Of a stretch of 63,951 nt of DNA, positions 8,320 through 16,485 are shown piece by piece. Position 1 is the first letter of the stretch; each line of letters starts with the position of its first letter. The position numbers and the translations under genes were made by a program. Source of the DNA: Pseudobdellovibrionaceae bacterium (GTDB lineage Bacteria > Bdellovibrionota > Bdellovibrionia > Bdellovibrionales > Bdellovibrionaceae); the NCBI GenBank assembly GCA_021731025.1, contig JAKFYD010000029.1:1-63951 (forward strand), written 5' to 3'. The notes under the pieces are model-generated. The model was not told where the DNA came from and did no database searches. It saw only the letters and a program-made list of their open reading frames with translations.

Positions 8320-9012
8320 ATGAAAAAAAAGATCATAGCCGTTTTTACGGCTTTCAGCCTTGTCTTTTCTTATTCGCAGCCTGGACGCTGCGATGCTTGG
8401 GGCGCTGATATTCCGATTCTCTTAGAGATCTTAGCTCAGTCGATCCAGCAGCTTATTCAGCTTAAAGCGATGCTGCAAAATAGTGACGATACTTTGAATC
8501 TTCTTCAAGACGTCAATCGCGGTATTAATGATTCGCTCTATTTAGCACAGACCCTTGGTCTTCGCATTGACCCTGGCATTTATCGGGATCTGCGAACCAT
8601 TGATCAGGCGGCTCAAAGTTTAGATCGTATTTACGGCGTAGTGACAGATTCAAAGCTTGCAACCGTACAGCGAAATACTGATCAAACGGTGGCTGAGGCG
8701 ATTTCTTTTAACAATGATTTAAATGAGTATGCTTTCAGACTTGATCAGATTGGCGAAGAAATAAAACAGTATTCCCATGCCGTATCTCCTGGAGGGGCGG
8801 CAAAATTAACTGCTGAAAGTCTTGGTGTAATGATTCATGTCTTAAACCAGCAAATGCGGGCTCAAGGGCAAGGCCTCAAACTTCAAGCTCAGGCGATGGC
8901 CGTCGCCAATAAAAAAGACAAAGATCAAACGGATCAGTATTTGCGTGAGGGGCAAGGATTAAAAATGAAGATGATGAATCTCAATCCTGAATTCAAAGTG
9001 ATGAGGTTTTAA
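8320..9012 (+). CDS. VirB5/TrbJ-like periplasmic transfer protein
   Basis: 230 residues with a clear signal peptide (MKKKIIAVFTAFSLVFSYSQ) and a long helical mature part rich in Gln and Leu (LAQSIQQLIQLKAMLQNSDD). This resembles VirB5/TrbJ minor pilus subunits. A ribosome-binding stretch AGAGGTAGAA precedes the ATG. It lies between VirB4- and VirB6-like genes, the canonical place for VirB5. Sequence similarity in this group is low, so the assignment rests on topology and context. Confidence 0.6.
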   Translation: MKKKIIAVFTAFSLVFSYSQPGRCDAWGADIPILLEILAQSIQQLIQLKAMLQNSDDTLNLLQDVNRGINDSLYLAQTLGLRIDPGIYRDLRTIDQAAQSLDRIYGVVTDSKLATVQRNTDQTVAEAISFNNDLNEYAFRLDQIGEEIKQYSHAVSPGGAAKLTAESLGVMIHVLNQQMRAQGQGLKLQAQAMAVANKKDKDQTDQYLREGQGLKMKMMNLNPEFKVMRF

Positions 9013-9014
9013 AT

Positions 9015-9896
9015 ATGGATGCGAATTGGCTATCGTCACAGGCGAGACTTATCCACGAAATTTTCTCATCGTTTTTTTATTCAATCGTGCTGCTTATGAT
9101 TACTTTAGGGGTAGTAATCAATTTTTTTAAAATGCCACTCGGTCAAGTGCCTGAATTTTTTCAGTTCGTGGGACGAGCTATAATTGCTGCATTTATTTTG
9201 GCCGCGTTTCCGGAGATCATGAACTTTTTAGCTGACACTACAGACGCACTCGCAAAAGAAATCGGACAGATAAATAATTTTGCACTCGTCGTCCATAAGC
9301 TTGGTGAAAAAATAGGGACCATGACTTGGTCATGGGTGAGTGTAAAAGATTCTATTCTTCTATTGATCAGCTATCTGACATTTTTCCTGCTTTATATTTC
9401 CGTGTATGTTGTCGATAGCATGTACCTATTAGTTTGGACGCTGATTTTTATTTTTTCACCACTTCTGATTGCAGCGTTCACTCTTCCTTCGACCGCAGCT
9501 GCGACAAAAGGACTTTTTCAAAGTCTGATTGAGGTGTGTCTGTGGAAAGTCTGTTGGAGTGTGCTTGCGGCCCTGCTTTGGAGTTTCGCCCTGTCAGAAA
9601 TTAACAAACCAGAATACGACGTCGATTTTTTAACGGCGATCATTCTGAATTTGATGCTGGCGTTTTCTGTTTTACTCACACCCATGATAGTTAGCAGTCT
9701 TCTTAAAGGTGGTCTTGCCAGTCAGGGAAGTTTTATGGGAAGTGCGGTTTTGGCAGCTGCGGCTCTTACACCGACCGGCATCCTTGGCAAAATTAAATCT
9801 GGCGGCGCAAAAGTAGCCTCTGGCTTTAAAAGTAGTGGGAAAGAAGAAACAGAGCCGGATGAAATCGAAAGAAAAGATCCGAAGCAAGCTCCTTAA
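9015..9896 (+). CDS. VirB6/TrbL-like polytopic membrane protein
   Basis: 293 residues with about six to seven hydrophobic segments (for example FYSIVLLMITLGVVINFF, ILLLISYLTFFLLYISVYVV, ALLWSFALSE and FSVLLTPMIVSSLL) and a soluble charged tail from about residue 260. This is the TrbL/VirB6 plan, the inner-membrane channel component of type IV secretion. It starts two bases after the preceding gene. The Trp in the central loop (TWSWVSVKDS) fits the family. The tail (EETEPDEIERKDPKQ) is likely cytoplasmic or periplasmic and disordered. Confidence 0.7.
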   Translation: MDANWLSSQARLIHEIFSSFFYSIVLLMITLGVVINFFKMPLGQVPEFFQFVGRAIIAAFILAAFPEIMNFLADTTDALAKEIGQINNFALVVHKLGEKIGTMTWSWVSVKDSILLLISYLTFFLLYISVYVVDSMYLLVWTLIFIFSPLLIAAFTLPSTAAATKGLFQSLIEVCLWKVCWSVLAALLWSFALSEINKPEYDVDFLTAIILNLMLAFSVLLTPMIVSSLLKGGLASQGSFMGSAVLAAAALTPTGILGKIKSGGAKVASGFKSSGKEETEPDEIERKDPKQAP

Positions 9897-9925
9897 CAAA
9901 TATTTTAACAATAAAGGTTCATTTT

Positions 9926-10465
9926 ATGAAAATTTCATTAAGTATTGATTCTCTATTAAAAGAAAATAAATTCCTGAAACTTGTCACAAAGTTGCTCTTT
10001 GGCTTGGTTTTCATTTTACTGTTGCAGGTGATTTCCCTCTATAGTCGTGACCCGATTATCATTCAAAGCTCAACGCGGGGTCGTGAAATTTTAGAGCCAA
10101 TGACGGTGTCTCGAACAAACTTAGATCTCAGAGTCGCAGCCCGAAATATGCTTAGGGCCCGTTTTGATACGGAAACACATTCTCCAGAATTATTTTTATC
10201 CGACAAGCAAAAAGCTCTTCGTGAGAATGAGCAGCGAGATCTTAAAAGCCGAAATATGACTCAGGTGATTGTAATTAGAGATATCGCATTGGCAAAAGAG
10301 CAAGCCTTTGTCGATTTGGACCGCGTGATTGCGGTCGGTGATCTTCGCTCAGCGATCCGTGCAAAAATTAAAATCGCATTTGAAGAATCAGAGGCTAACG
10401 AGCTTAACCCTTATGGCTTGGTTTTAAGCCTTGCCGAGGTTCAATCGAATGAGGTGAAGAAATGA
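9926..10465 (+). CDS. VirB8/TraE-like bitopic membrane protein
   Basis: 179 residues. A short cytoplasmic part is followed by one membrane helix at about 22-40 (LLFGLVFILLLQVISLY), and then a periplasmic domain with alternating strands and helices. Size, topology and position between VirB6- and VirB9-like genes match VirB8/TraE, the assembly hub in the inner membrane. The sequence alone would not be decisive. The stop overlaps the next start by four bases (ATGA), so it is translated with the following gene. Confidence 0.55.
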   Translation: MKISLSIDSLLKENKFLKLVTKLLFGLVFILLLQVISLYSRDPIIIQSSTRGREILEPMTVSRTNLDLRVAARNMLRARFDTETHSPELFLSDKQKALRENEQRDLKSRNMTQVIVIRDIALAKEQAFVDLDRVIAVGDLRSAIRAKIKIAFEESEANELNPYGLVLSLAEVQSNEVKK

Positions 10466-10854
10466 GATTGTTGATATTTTTTATAACCATGATTCTGAGT
10501 CTGTTATTTACCGATTTCGCTAAGGCTAAAAATTTGCCAAAAGTTGACGAGGGTAAATCCATTACTTGTGATGATAAAAAGCCAAAACCCGTCCGCGTGA
10601 CATTTGGTAGGGTCACAGTTTTAAATTTTCCGTTTAAACCGAAGGATGTGGTCCCTGGAAACCAGTCATTTGATTTTAAGCAAATCAAAAATGACTTAAT
10701 AATTATGGCGACAAGCTTCACAGGTAAAACAAATGCCGTTGTTTATCTAGAGGATCGGCGGTGCTCGTTTGATTTAATCACGGTAAAATCCGGCGGAGAC
10801 GACATTCTCACCGTCAAAGACCCGAAAGATTCACAGTATGAAATGAGGTTCTGA
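10462..10854 (+). CDS. Small secreted VirB9/TraK-like protein
   Basis: 130 residues: a signal peptide (MRLLIFFITMILSLLFTDFA) followed by a beta-rich domain (KPVRVTFGRVTVLNFPFKPK, then NDLIIMATSFTGKTNAVVYL). The N-terminal domain of VirB9/TraK proteins has this strand pattern, including the phrase 'fG..tvi.fp'. The protein is much shorter than classical VirB9 and lacks the C-terminal domain that contacts VirB7 and VirB10, so the outer-membrane ring may be reduced. It overlaps the VirB10-like gene by one base. Confidence 0.5.
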   Translation: MRLLIFFITMILSLLFTDFAKAKNLPKVDEGKSITCDDKKPKPVRVTFGRVTVLNFPFKPKDVVPGNQSFDFKQIKNDLIIMATSFTGKTNAVVYLEDRRCSFDLITVKSGGDDILTVKDPKDSQYEMRF

Positions 10855-11750
10855 TGACTGATGAAACCAAAACTGTTGAAGTTAAAGCTGATACAGGCAC
10901 GGCATCCATAGGTGTTAGCTCTTATTTTGAAAATGAAGGAAATTTTGGTAAACGGCATTTTAAAGTGACAAGCTTTATAACTATTGCACTGATTCTGTCG
11001 GTTTTTGTGACGGGATTATTCAATAAACGAAAAATACTGGGAAAAAACTCAAAAGAAATGCCTGCTCCGAATTTTAGCCGAGAAGTTCCAATCACAGCGC
11101 CGCAGATTTTAAACAATGTAAATTCCGTAAATGTTATTGGTCGAAGAGGAAATGGATCTTCTCAAGGAAAAATTAAAGTCCTAACTCTTCGCGGCCTTTC
11201 TGAAATACCGATTGGCTCCGAAGCAAAGGCTATTCTCGTGAGTGGCGGTACAGATGGCATGATCAAGGCAAGGCTTACACAGCCTCTTATCGCAGATGGT
11301 GAGCCGATTGTGCCAGAAAATTCTATTTTATTCGGTAAAGGAAAATCCGGTGATGAGAGACTGTATGTTGAATTTAGTAAAGTGATTTTCCCAACGGGGG
11401 AAAGTTATTCCATTTTAGCTCAGGCTTTTGATCAATCCGATAAGATCCAGGGTTTAAAAGGTTCAGTCGTGGGCTCACGCTCAAAAAAAATGGGAATGGC
11501 TATGGGACTTGGGCTTTTGGGTGGCATGGCTGACGGTCTTCGTGAAACGAGTGGTTCAAGTTTTTTCATTGCTCAAAAGCCAAGCATGAGAGACGCAGCC
11601 CTTGGAGGAGCGTCGAGAGCTGCGCTTGATCAGAGCGCTACCTATCTGGAAGAAATGAAAAAATCTCCGAATATTATTGAAGTTAAATCTGGCTCTGAAT
11701 TCTTCATCATTATTGATGAGCCAAAAAAGAAGGACAACGTGTATGATTAA
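10854..11750 (+). CDS. VirB10/TrbI-like scaffold protein
   Basis: 298 residues with one membrane segment at about 42-58 (TSFITIALILSVFVTGLF), a proline/asparagine stretch and a C-terminal domain. That domain has the VirB10/TraB pattern: PIGSEAKAILVSGGTDGMIK, VPENSILFGKGKSGDERLYV, SKVIFPTGESYSILAQAFDQ, then a Gly/Met-rich helix (GMAMGLGLLGGMADGL) resembling the outer-membrane antenna. The product spans the periplasm and links the inner-membrane ATPases to the outer-membrane pore. It overlaps the coupling ATPase gene by eight bases. Confidence 0.7.
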   Translation: MTDETKTVEVKADTGTASIGVSSYFENEGNFGKRHFKVTSFITIALILSVFVTGLFNKRKILGKNSKEMPAPNFSREVPITAPQILNNVNSVNVIGRRGNGSSQGKIKVLTLRGLSEIPIGSEAKAILVSGGTDGMIKARLTQPLIADGEPIVPENSILFGKGKSGDERLYVEFSKVIFPTGESYSILAQAFDQSDKIQGLKGSVVGSRSKKMGMAMGLGLLGGMADGLRETSGSSFFIAQKPSMRDAALGGASRAALDQSATYLEEMKKSPNIIEVKSGSEFFIIIDEPKKKDNVYD

Positions 11751-13134
11751 TGACCCCAGCGATAAAAATAAATTTCCCATAGCTGATAAAATCTTCAAGG
11801 TCTTTAGGTTTTTATGGATCTCGGTTTTGGAAATTTATCGCGGTATTGAAACAGAATCTTTTCCGCTTTGGCAATACTGCGGTGGTGGAATTTTGTTCTC
11901 ATATTACCTATTATTTAATCTCGATATCTGGCTTGCTCACCTTATTGAAAGTGAGCTTTACCTTGAGCAAGGTCCGGCAAAGCTTTGCCTTATTCTTTTT
12001 TCAGCGTCGAGTGGTTTGATTTTCTATGGGTGTAGTCGTGCTGTGGACCGAATGAAATTGGTTGAGCGTCTTAAAAAAGCCTTTGATTACTGTGATCTAA
12101 AATCTGGAGGACTCTATCCGTCTTTCATCAGTGATGAACCAATTGACGAGTTCGTTCGGCAAATGAAGCTTTTTGTCCCTGGAATTCCACTTCAACGGTT
12201 TAAAGACAAAAAACTGGAACTTGAGGCGCATTTCAATGTGACGATTGTTAAATTCTTTGAGGAAGAAAATGATAAGACCCGGATCAATCTAATTTATTCG
12301 ATGCGTGATTTACCTTCAAGCCTTGTCTTAGAAAACCCACAGGATTTCGTTGATTGCGACATTCCGATTGGGAAAGGTTATGCCTCACAATTAAAAATCA
12401 ACTTAAAAGACATGGGCCACATGATGGTGGCGGGCCAAACCGGCGGTGGTAAATCGAATTTTCTAAAGACCGTGACTTCAATTCTTTGCTTAAACAATCA
12501 GAATGCGGACGTTCACTTTTTGGATTTCAAGGAAGGTGTTGAGATGATGGCTCTAAAAAATAAGCTTGGTAGCGAGCAAAAGAATTTTCACACTCATGAT
12601 GGTGCGGAAAAAGCCATAGAATATTTGGCGGGGCTAACAGATCTTTTAACTGAAAGGCTTAACCAGATTAAGATCTCTGGTGCGATTAACTTCGATGAGT
12701 ACTTAAAAAAATCTGTAGCAGTTCAACCAAGCACTGAGACTTTTTCAAAGAGCGAAGCGCAGAACAAAAAAGAAAAGCTAAGTCGTCTTTTCATTGTTGT
12801 TGATGAAATCGCACAAGTTTACGTAAAAGATAATTCTTCAACCAAGGAACTTAAGAACAAAGCCCGCGAGGCCCTTAACAAAATCGCAAGGCAAGGGCGC
12901 GCGGCAGGTGTGCATTTGATCGTGGCCACCCAGAAGCCAGATGCTCAAAGTTTTGATCAAACTGTCAAAGCCAATATGCCAGCCGTACTTTGTTTCCCGA
13001 TGCCAAGCCAGGTGGCTAGCGTCTCCGTACTTGGTACGAAGCGAGCCTACGACTTAAATCCCGAAATTAAGGGCCGAGCGATTTACAAGTTTGGTCCTAC
13101 CTTGCACGAGGTTCAAACATACTATTTCCAATAG
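11743..13134 (+). CDS. FtsK/SpoIIIE-type coupling ATPase of the conjugative element
   Basis: I start it at the ATG at 11743 (MINDPSDKNKFPIADKIF), just inside the previous gene; the longer frame to 11677 lies in the VirB10-like sequence. Two membrane segments (about 40-60 and 75-95) are followed by an FtsK/SpoIIIE motor: Walker A GHMMVAGQTGGGKSNFLKTV near residue 228, DVHFLDFKEGVEMM, Walker B RLFIVVDEIAQVY near 350, then RQGRAAGVHLIVATQKPDAQ. The family drives double-stranded DNA, whereas VirD4/TraG couplers are a different branch. It probably feeds the element DNA to the secretion channel. Elements of Gram-positive bacteria also use FtsK-type couplers. Confidence 0.8.
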   Translation: MINDPSDKNKFPIADKIFKVFRFLWISVLEIYRGIETESFPLWQYCGGGILFSYYLLFNLDIWLAHLIESELYLEQGPAKLCLILFSASSGLIFYGCSRAVDRMKLVERLKKAFDYCDLKSGGLYPSFISDEPIDEFVRQMKLFVPGIPLQRFKDKKLELEAHFNVTIVKFFEEENDKTRINLIYSMRDLPSSLVLENPQDFVDCDIPIGKGYASQLKINLKDMGHMMVAGQTGGGKSNFLKTVTSILCLNNQNADVHFLDFKEGVEMMALKNKLGSEQKNFHTHDGAEKAIEYLAGLTDLLTERLNQIKISGAINFDEYLKKSVAVQPSTETFSKSEAQNKKEKLSRLFIVVDEIAQVYVKDNSSTKELKNKAREALNKIARQGRAAGVHLIVATQKPDAQSFDQTVKANMPAVLCFPMPSQVASVSVLGTKRAYDLNPEIKGRAIYKFGPTLHEVQTYYFQ

Positions 13135-13146
13135 AGGTGACTTTAG

Positions 13147-14070
13147 ATGAGAACTGAAAATCAAAATTTAATTGGCTCTGGCAGAAGCACCAAGGCTAAA
13201 CCCAGAAAAATCGGACGTTCGGAGTATCTTACCCATCGCGATAGTAAAATCCTAACATACCTCTGGCGCTGGAAGATCGCATCAACCACTTCGATCCATG
13301 AGGCAATCAATAAAATTTCGTCTAAGTATTCAACTTATAAGATTCTGGATAAGCTTGAGCGGTCAGGATTTATCGGAAGCTATTTTGATTACGAAGAGCG
13401 CTTCTACGTCTGGCAGCTCACGAGCAAAGGATTTACAGTGATTCGGAAAAAATTCGATGAGTTAGCTGAAGAAGGATTTTTATCTGAAAACCCAAATCAT
13501 GATCGCCTTGTTCAGGCTTTTCATTTAGGTGAATGGGTGACATATCATAGTCCGAATATCATTTTTTGGACTGAGCAGGAAATGCGCAGGTTTGATGTGG
13601 CTGATTATCCCGAATGGGTGCCAAGATCCAAAGAGCACCGGCCCGATGGATACACCAGAGTGGTCGGTGCAAATAAAGCCTACACTTTTGCTTTTGAAGT
13701 TGAGCTTTCGACAAAACGGATTTCAAAGTACGAAACAACTATGCAGTTTTATAAACACGCTAAACAAATTGATCGTGTGTATTGGCTGGTGGATCAGAGC
13801 TACACCCGAGAACAAATTCTTAAGGCAAAGGCTTGCGTGAATGACGAATCGTTTAACTATCATGTGTTCATTGAACTGGAAGATTTCAAGAAAAACGGCT
13901 GGGATGTGATGATTACCAACGAACGCTCGGAAAAGGTTCACACGATCCGTGAAAATATGCAGGAAATTTGCGGGGATTTTTACAGGGATCTGATGGAGAC
14001 CTACAGGGGACGCTCCACGGTTCATGTCCATTTGAACAATTTAAAAGTCATCGGTAAAACAAAGACTTAG
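13147..14070 (+). CDS. Replic_Relax-type DNA-processing protein (candidate relaxase)
   Basis: 307 residues. The first 120 are winged-helix-like (LTHRDSKILTYLWRWKIAST, TYKILDKLERSGFIGSYFDY, FYVWQLTSKGFTVIRKKF), as in the Replic_Relax family. The following part has a PD-(D/E)XK-like pattern: EHRPDGYTRV, then about 13 residues later FAFEVELSTKRISKYE, that is D, E-x-E and K at the usual spacing. The gene lies directly after the coupling ATPase, where a relaxase is expected, and no classical MOB histidine-cluster relaxase is present in the element. Inference: it nicks or processes transfer DNA. A purely regulatory role is also possible. Confidence 0.55.
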   Translation: MRTENQNLIGSGRSTKAKPRKIGRSEYLTHRDSKILTYLWRWKIASTTSIHEAINKISSKYSTYKILDKLERSGFIGSYFDYEERFYVWQLTSKGFTVIRKKFDELAEEGFLSENPNHDRLVQAFHLGEWVTYHSPNIIFWTEQEMRRFDVADYPEWVPRSKEHRPDGYTRVVGANKAYTFAFEVELSTKRISKYETTMQFYKHAKQIDRVYWLVDQSYTREQILKAKACVNDESFNYHVFIELEDFKKNGWDVMITNERSEKVHTIRENMQEICGDFYRDLMETYRGRSTVHVHLNNLKVIGKTKT

Positions 14071-14176
14071 CGCGATTCGGCCGCGGGGACGTCTTCATGA
14101 CTGACTACCCCTACGCTCCTTATTCGCTCCTATGCCTCTTATCATTCTATCAACTCTAAACCTACGAGGTCTATTC

Positions 14177-14407
14177 ATGAAAAGGTTTGAAAAATCTTTT
14201 TTACTTTGTATTTTTATTATCATCACTGGGTGTCAGAACATGAAAAATAAATCTGACAATAAAACTCAAAACCAGATGCCGCCCAAATTATTAAAACCTG
14301 AAATTAAGAAAATTTGGATTCCAGAAGTGATTAAAAACGGCGGCACTGAATGGGAAGAAGGTCATTATCTTTACCGAATTCAGAGGGACACGTCATGGAG
14401 TCGGTAA
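14177..14407 (+). CDS. Small lipoprotein, VirB7-like
   Basis: I start it at the ATG at 14177 (after CGAGGTCTATTC): MKRFEKSFLLCIFIIITGCQ is a lipoprotein signal peptide with lipobox ITGC. The mature part is about 58 residues, Pro/Lys-rich (PPKLLKPEIKKIWIPEVIKN) with an aromatic end. Size and position are like VirB7/TraV-type lipoproteins that anchor the outer-membrane ring, or like entry-exclusion lipoproteins. The sequence is too short to decide. The stop overlaps the next gene by 13 bases. Confidence 0.5.
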   Translation: MKRFEKSFLLCIFIIITGCQNMKNKSDNKTQNQMPPKLLKPEIKKIWIPEVIKNGGTEWEEGHYLYRIQRDTSWSR

Positions 14408-14916
14408 ATAATAATTTTACCAGCGAAGTTCAAGCGGTGGATGTAACAGCTGAAAACATTTTAAAACAGAAAGAAAAAATTCAGATAGAAAGGGTCTCCC
14501 TTGGTAAAGAGGAATCTGATATTCTAAATAAGTGGCTTATGCAGATTAAAGGTTCAACCAAGGGCTTTTTGGATTTAACTAAATCTGATCTCGTTAATTT
14601 CTTGATTAAGTCTCACAGCGAAGATTTGTCGGCAAAAGAAATTAAGAAGATCCGTCTTAGTCATTACAGTCTGATTAAGCATTTAAACTGGATTACGCCG
14701 CAGTTAAAGAAAGCCTTTGAAGAAAATAATCTTGAGCAGGTCAGAAGCTTACAGCTTGAACTTCGTAGCCTTGAGCTTGGAATCATCAAGGGAGCGGAGA
14801 ACAAGAATTCCACTTTAGTGGCGGACGTTTCCGACAGAGCGGAAAAACAGCGCGTAAAAAAACATAAAAACAAATCCATCACAGATAAAAACGAACCACA
14901 TCAATCCCAAGAATAA
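14395..14916 (+). CDS. Helical accessory protein, possibly mobilization-related
   Basis: 173 residues from the ATG at 14395, which lies inside the end of the lipoprotein gene. The protein is basic and almost entirely helical (FLDLTKSDLVNFLIKSHSED, LSAKEIKKIRLSHYSLIKHL) with a Lys-rich tail (RVKKHKNKSITDKNEPHQSQ). Small basic helical proteins next to relaxase-like genes are often DNA-binding relaxosome accessories (MobC-like), but I see no ribbon-helix-helix signature that would prove it. No other function is recognised. Confidence 0.5.
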   Translation: MESVNNNFTSEVQAVDVTAENILKQKEKIQIERVSLGKEESDILNKWLMQIKGSTKGFLDLTKSDLVNFLIKSHSEDLSAKEIKKIRLSHYSLIKHLNWITPQLKKAFEENNLEQVRSLQLELRSLELGIIKGAENKNSTLVADVSDRAEKQRVKKHKNKSITDKNEPHQSQE

Positions 14917-14976
14917 TTTTTCAAATCTCGAAATTTTAAAAACGTGGAATTGATTTATTTTAGGAGTTGTGAGACT

Positions 14977-15195
14977 ATGAAATTAATAAAGTTTGATGAT
15001 GTTCATCAAAAAAAGTTCTTTGAAAATATAGAAGTATGGTTGTCAACAAAAGACGTAGCAAGGTTTCTTTCGGTTTCACCAAACGCGGTCAGGATCATGG
15101 TTTGTAGGGGCTTACTTCCCAGTTACAAATTCAAGGGCCGACTTCGTTTTTTGAAAAAAGATTGTGTCGCTCTAGTCCAAAAAACTGGAGCATAA
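14977..15195 (+). CDS. Excisionase-like MerR/AlpA-type HTH protein
   Basis: 72 residues from the ATG at 14977 (TAGGAG twelve bases before); the GTG at 14944 would add 11. The core EVWLSTKDVARFLSVSPNAV followed by RIMVCRGLLPSYKFKGRLRF is the compact winged HTH of the excisionase / helix_turn_helix_17 group: 'L(S)TKDVA..L.VS...V..M...G.LP..K..GR.RF'. It ends three bases before the integrase start. Inference: recombination directionality factor for the integrase. Confidence 0.8.
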   Translation: MKLIKFDDVHQKKFFENIEVWLSTKDVARFLSVSPNAVRIMVCRGLLPSYKFKGRLRFLKKDCVALVQKTGA

Positions 15196-15197
15196 AA

Positions 15198-16292
15198 ATG
15201 GCTATTAAAAGTTACACATTAAAAGGAAAGAAATTATTTGAGGTTTATGTCAATGGATCAGATCTTCGCGGCAAACGTGTTCAGATGCGAAAACGCGGAG
15301 TCGAGTCCATTACAAAAGCAAAAGATCTTGAATTTGAATTTGAGCGGGACCTTGCAAAACAGAAAGAAGGCGAAATTCATTTACGCTGGCATGAATGGTT
15401 CACGGAATGCATGAATCTTATGAAGGTCTCTTACAGAAATTCGACCTGTTACAGTTATGAAAAAACCTGCGGTAAATGGGTAAATCAACATTTAGAAAAT
15501 AAAGAGCTTCGGAAAATCACGAAATTTGATATTCATGAAATTCTTTACGAAAAGATTGTTGGTGAGCGGGTCACTGATCACACTCGAAAATTCACCTTGA
15601 AAATTATTAAGCGAATTTTCCAGATGGCGGTCGACCACGGTAAACTTGATCGTAACCCCTGCCAAGGGATGACGATTAAAGTTCCCGAGACAGAGCAGAA
15701 AGTTTTAACGAACGCTGAGGTTGAAAAACTTTTGTTTGAGGCAAAGGTTACGGATCACAGGTTTTATCCGATTTGGATTTTAGCCTTATTCACAGGGATG
15801 CGTTCCGGCGAATTGTATGCGCTAAAGTGGTCAAATGTCGATTTCGAGGCGCGAACGATCAGTGTTTCAAGAAGTTGGAACAGCAAAAATGGTTTTACTC
15901 CGACGAAGAATCAAAAATCCAGAATCGTCCCTATCAGTGATGAGCTTTTAGTTTTTCTAAAAGAGCTTAAACTTAAATCGGGCGATGAGGAGTTTGTTCT
16001 TCCCCATCTTAATGAATGGAGCCGGGGTGATGCCGCTTATGTGCTGAAGGATTTCTGCAAAACGCTCGGTATTACTCAAATCAGGTTCCATGATCTACGA
16101 GCGACATTTATCACCAATCTGCTGGCTAGAGGTGAATCCCTGGCCCGCGTGATGGCGATAGTTGGTCACTCGGACATAGAAACCACGAACGTCTACGTGC
16201 GCAAAGCTGGGATCGAATTAACTGGTGGAACTGAGAAGCTTGGCTTTAAGGTGCCAACGGATCGGGCCGCCAAGGTTCTTCGGCTTGTTTAG
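15198..16292 (+). CDS. Tyrosine recombinase (integrase) of the conjugative element
   Basis: I start it at the ATG at 15198, directly after the excisionase stop, rather than at 15162 inside it. 364 residues. An Arm-like N-terminus (YTLKGKKLFEVYVNGSDLRG) and a SAM-like core-binding domain (WHEWFTECMNLMKVSYRNST) precede the catalytic domain. That domain has Arg in GMRSGELYALKW (about 199), His-x-x-Arg in RFHDLRATF (about 297), His in VGHSDIETT (about 321) and the nucleophile Tyr in TNVYVRKAG (about 331). All catalytic residues are present. It marks the right end of the conjugative element. Confidence 0.9.
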   Translation: MAIKSYTLKGKKLFEVYVNGSDLRGKRVQMRKRGVESITKAKDLEFEFERDLAKQKEGEIHLRWHEWFTECMNLMKVSYRNSTCYSYEKTCGKWVNQHLENKELRKITKFDIHEILYEKIVGERVTDHTRKFTLKIIKRIFQMAVDHGKLDRNPCQGMTIKVPETEQKVLTNAEVEKLLFEAKVTDHRFYPIWILALFTGMRSGELYALKWSNVDFEARTISVSRSWNSKNGFTPTKNQKSRIVPISDELLVFLKELKLKSGDEEFVLPHLNEWSRGDAAYVLKDFCKTLGITQIRFHDLRATFITNLLARGESLARVMAIVGHSDIETTNVYVRKAGIELTGGTEKLGFKVPTDRAAKVLRLV

Positions 16293-16432
16293 CGCAATTA
16301 TGGGTTTTTCGTGTGTTGCAATTTGTGGTTTGCTACAGATTGCTACAACCCGAAAGACCGTGTTGAATTTCAACTGTATTTTCTGTAGGTTAGCTTATGA
16401 GCGGTGAGGATTCTCCCTCCCTACCAATAATT

Positions 16433-16465
16433 TCCCAAGTGCTTAAATGACTTGGGATTTTTTTT
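16433..16465. terminator. Rho-independent terminator between converging integrases
   Basis: TCCCAAGT and ACTTGGGA form a perfect eight-base stem around GCTTAAATG, followed by eight T on the plus strand. It ends transcription from the first integrase. It lies in the 190-bp stretch where both integrases converge, so it is also close to an attachment site. Confidence 0.75.
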
Positions 16466-16485
16466 GCCCAAAATCCATTTGCGAA

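Noticed and set aside
16391-16426. tRNA 3' end as attachment site (ends in CCTACCA before a terminator)
   Set aside because: The preceding bases do not form a T-arm with GTTC-A, and no D- or anticodon arm could be folded upstream.
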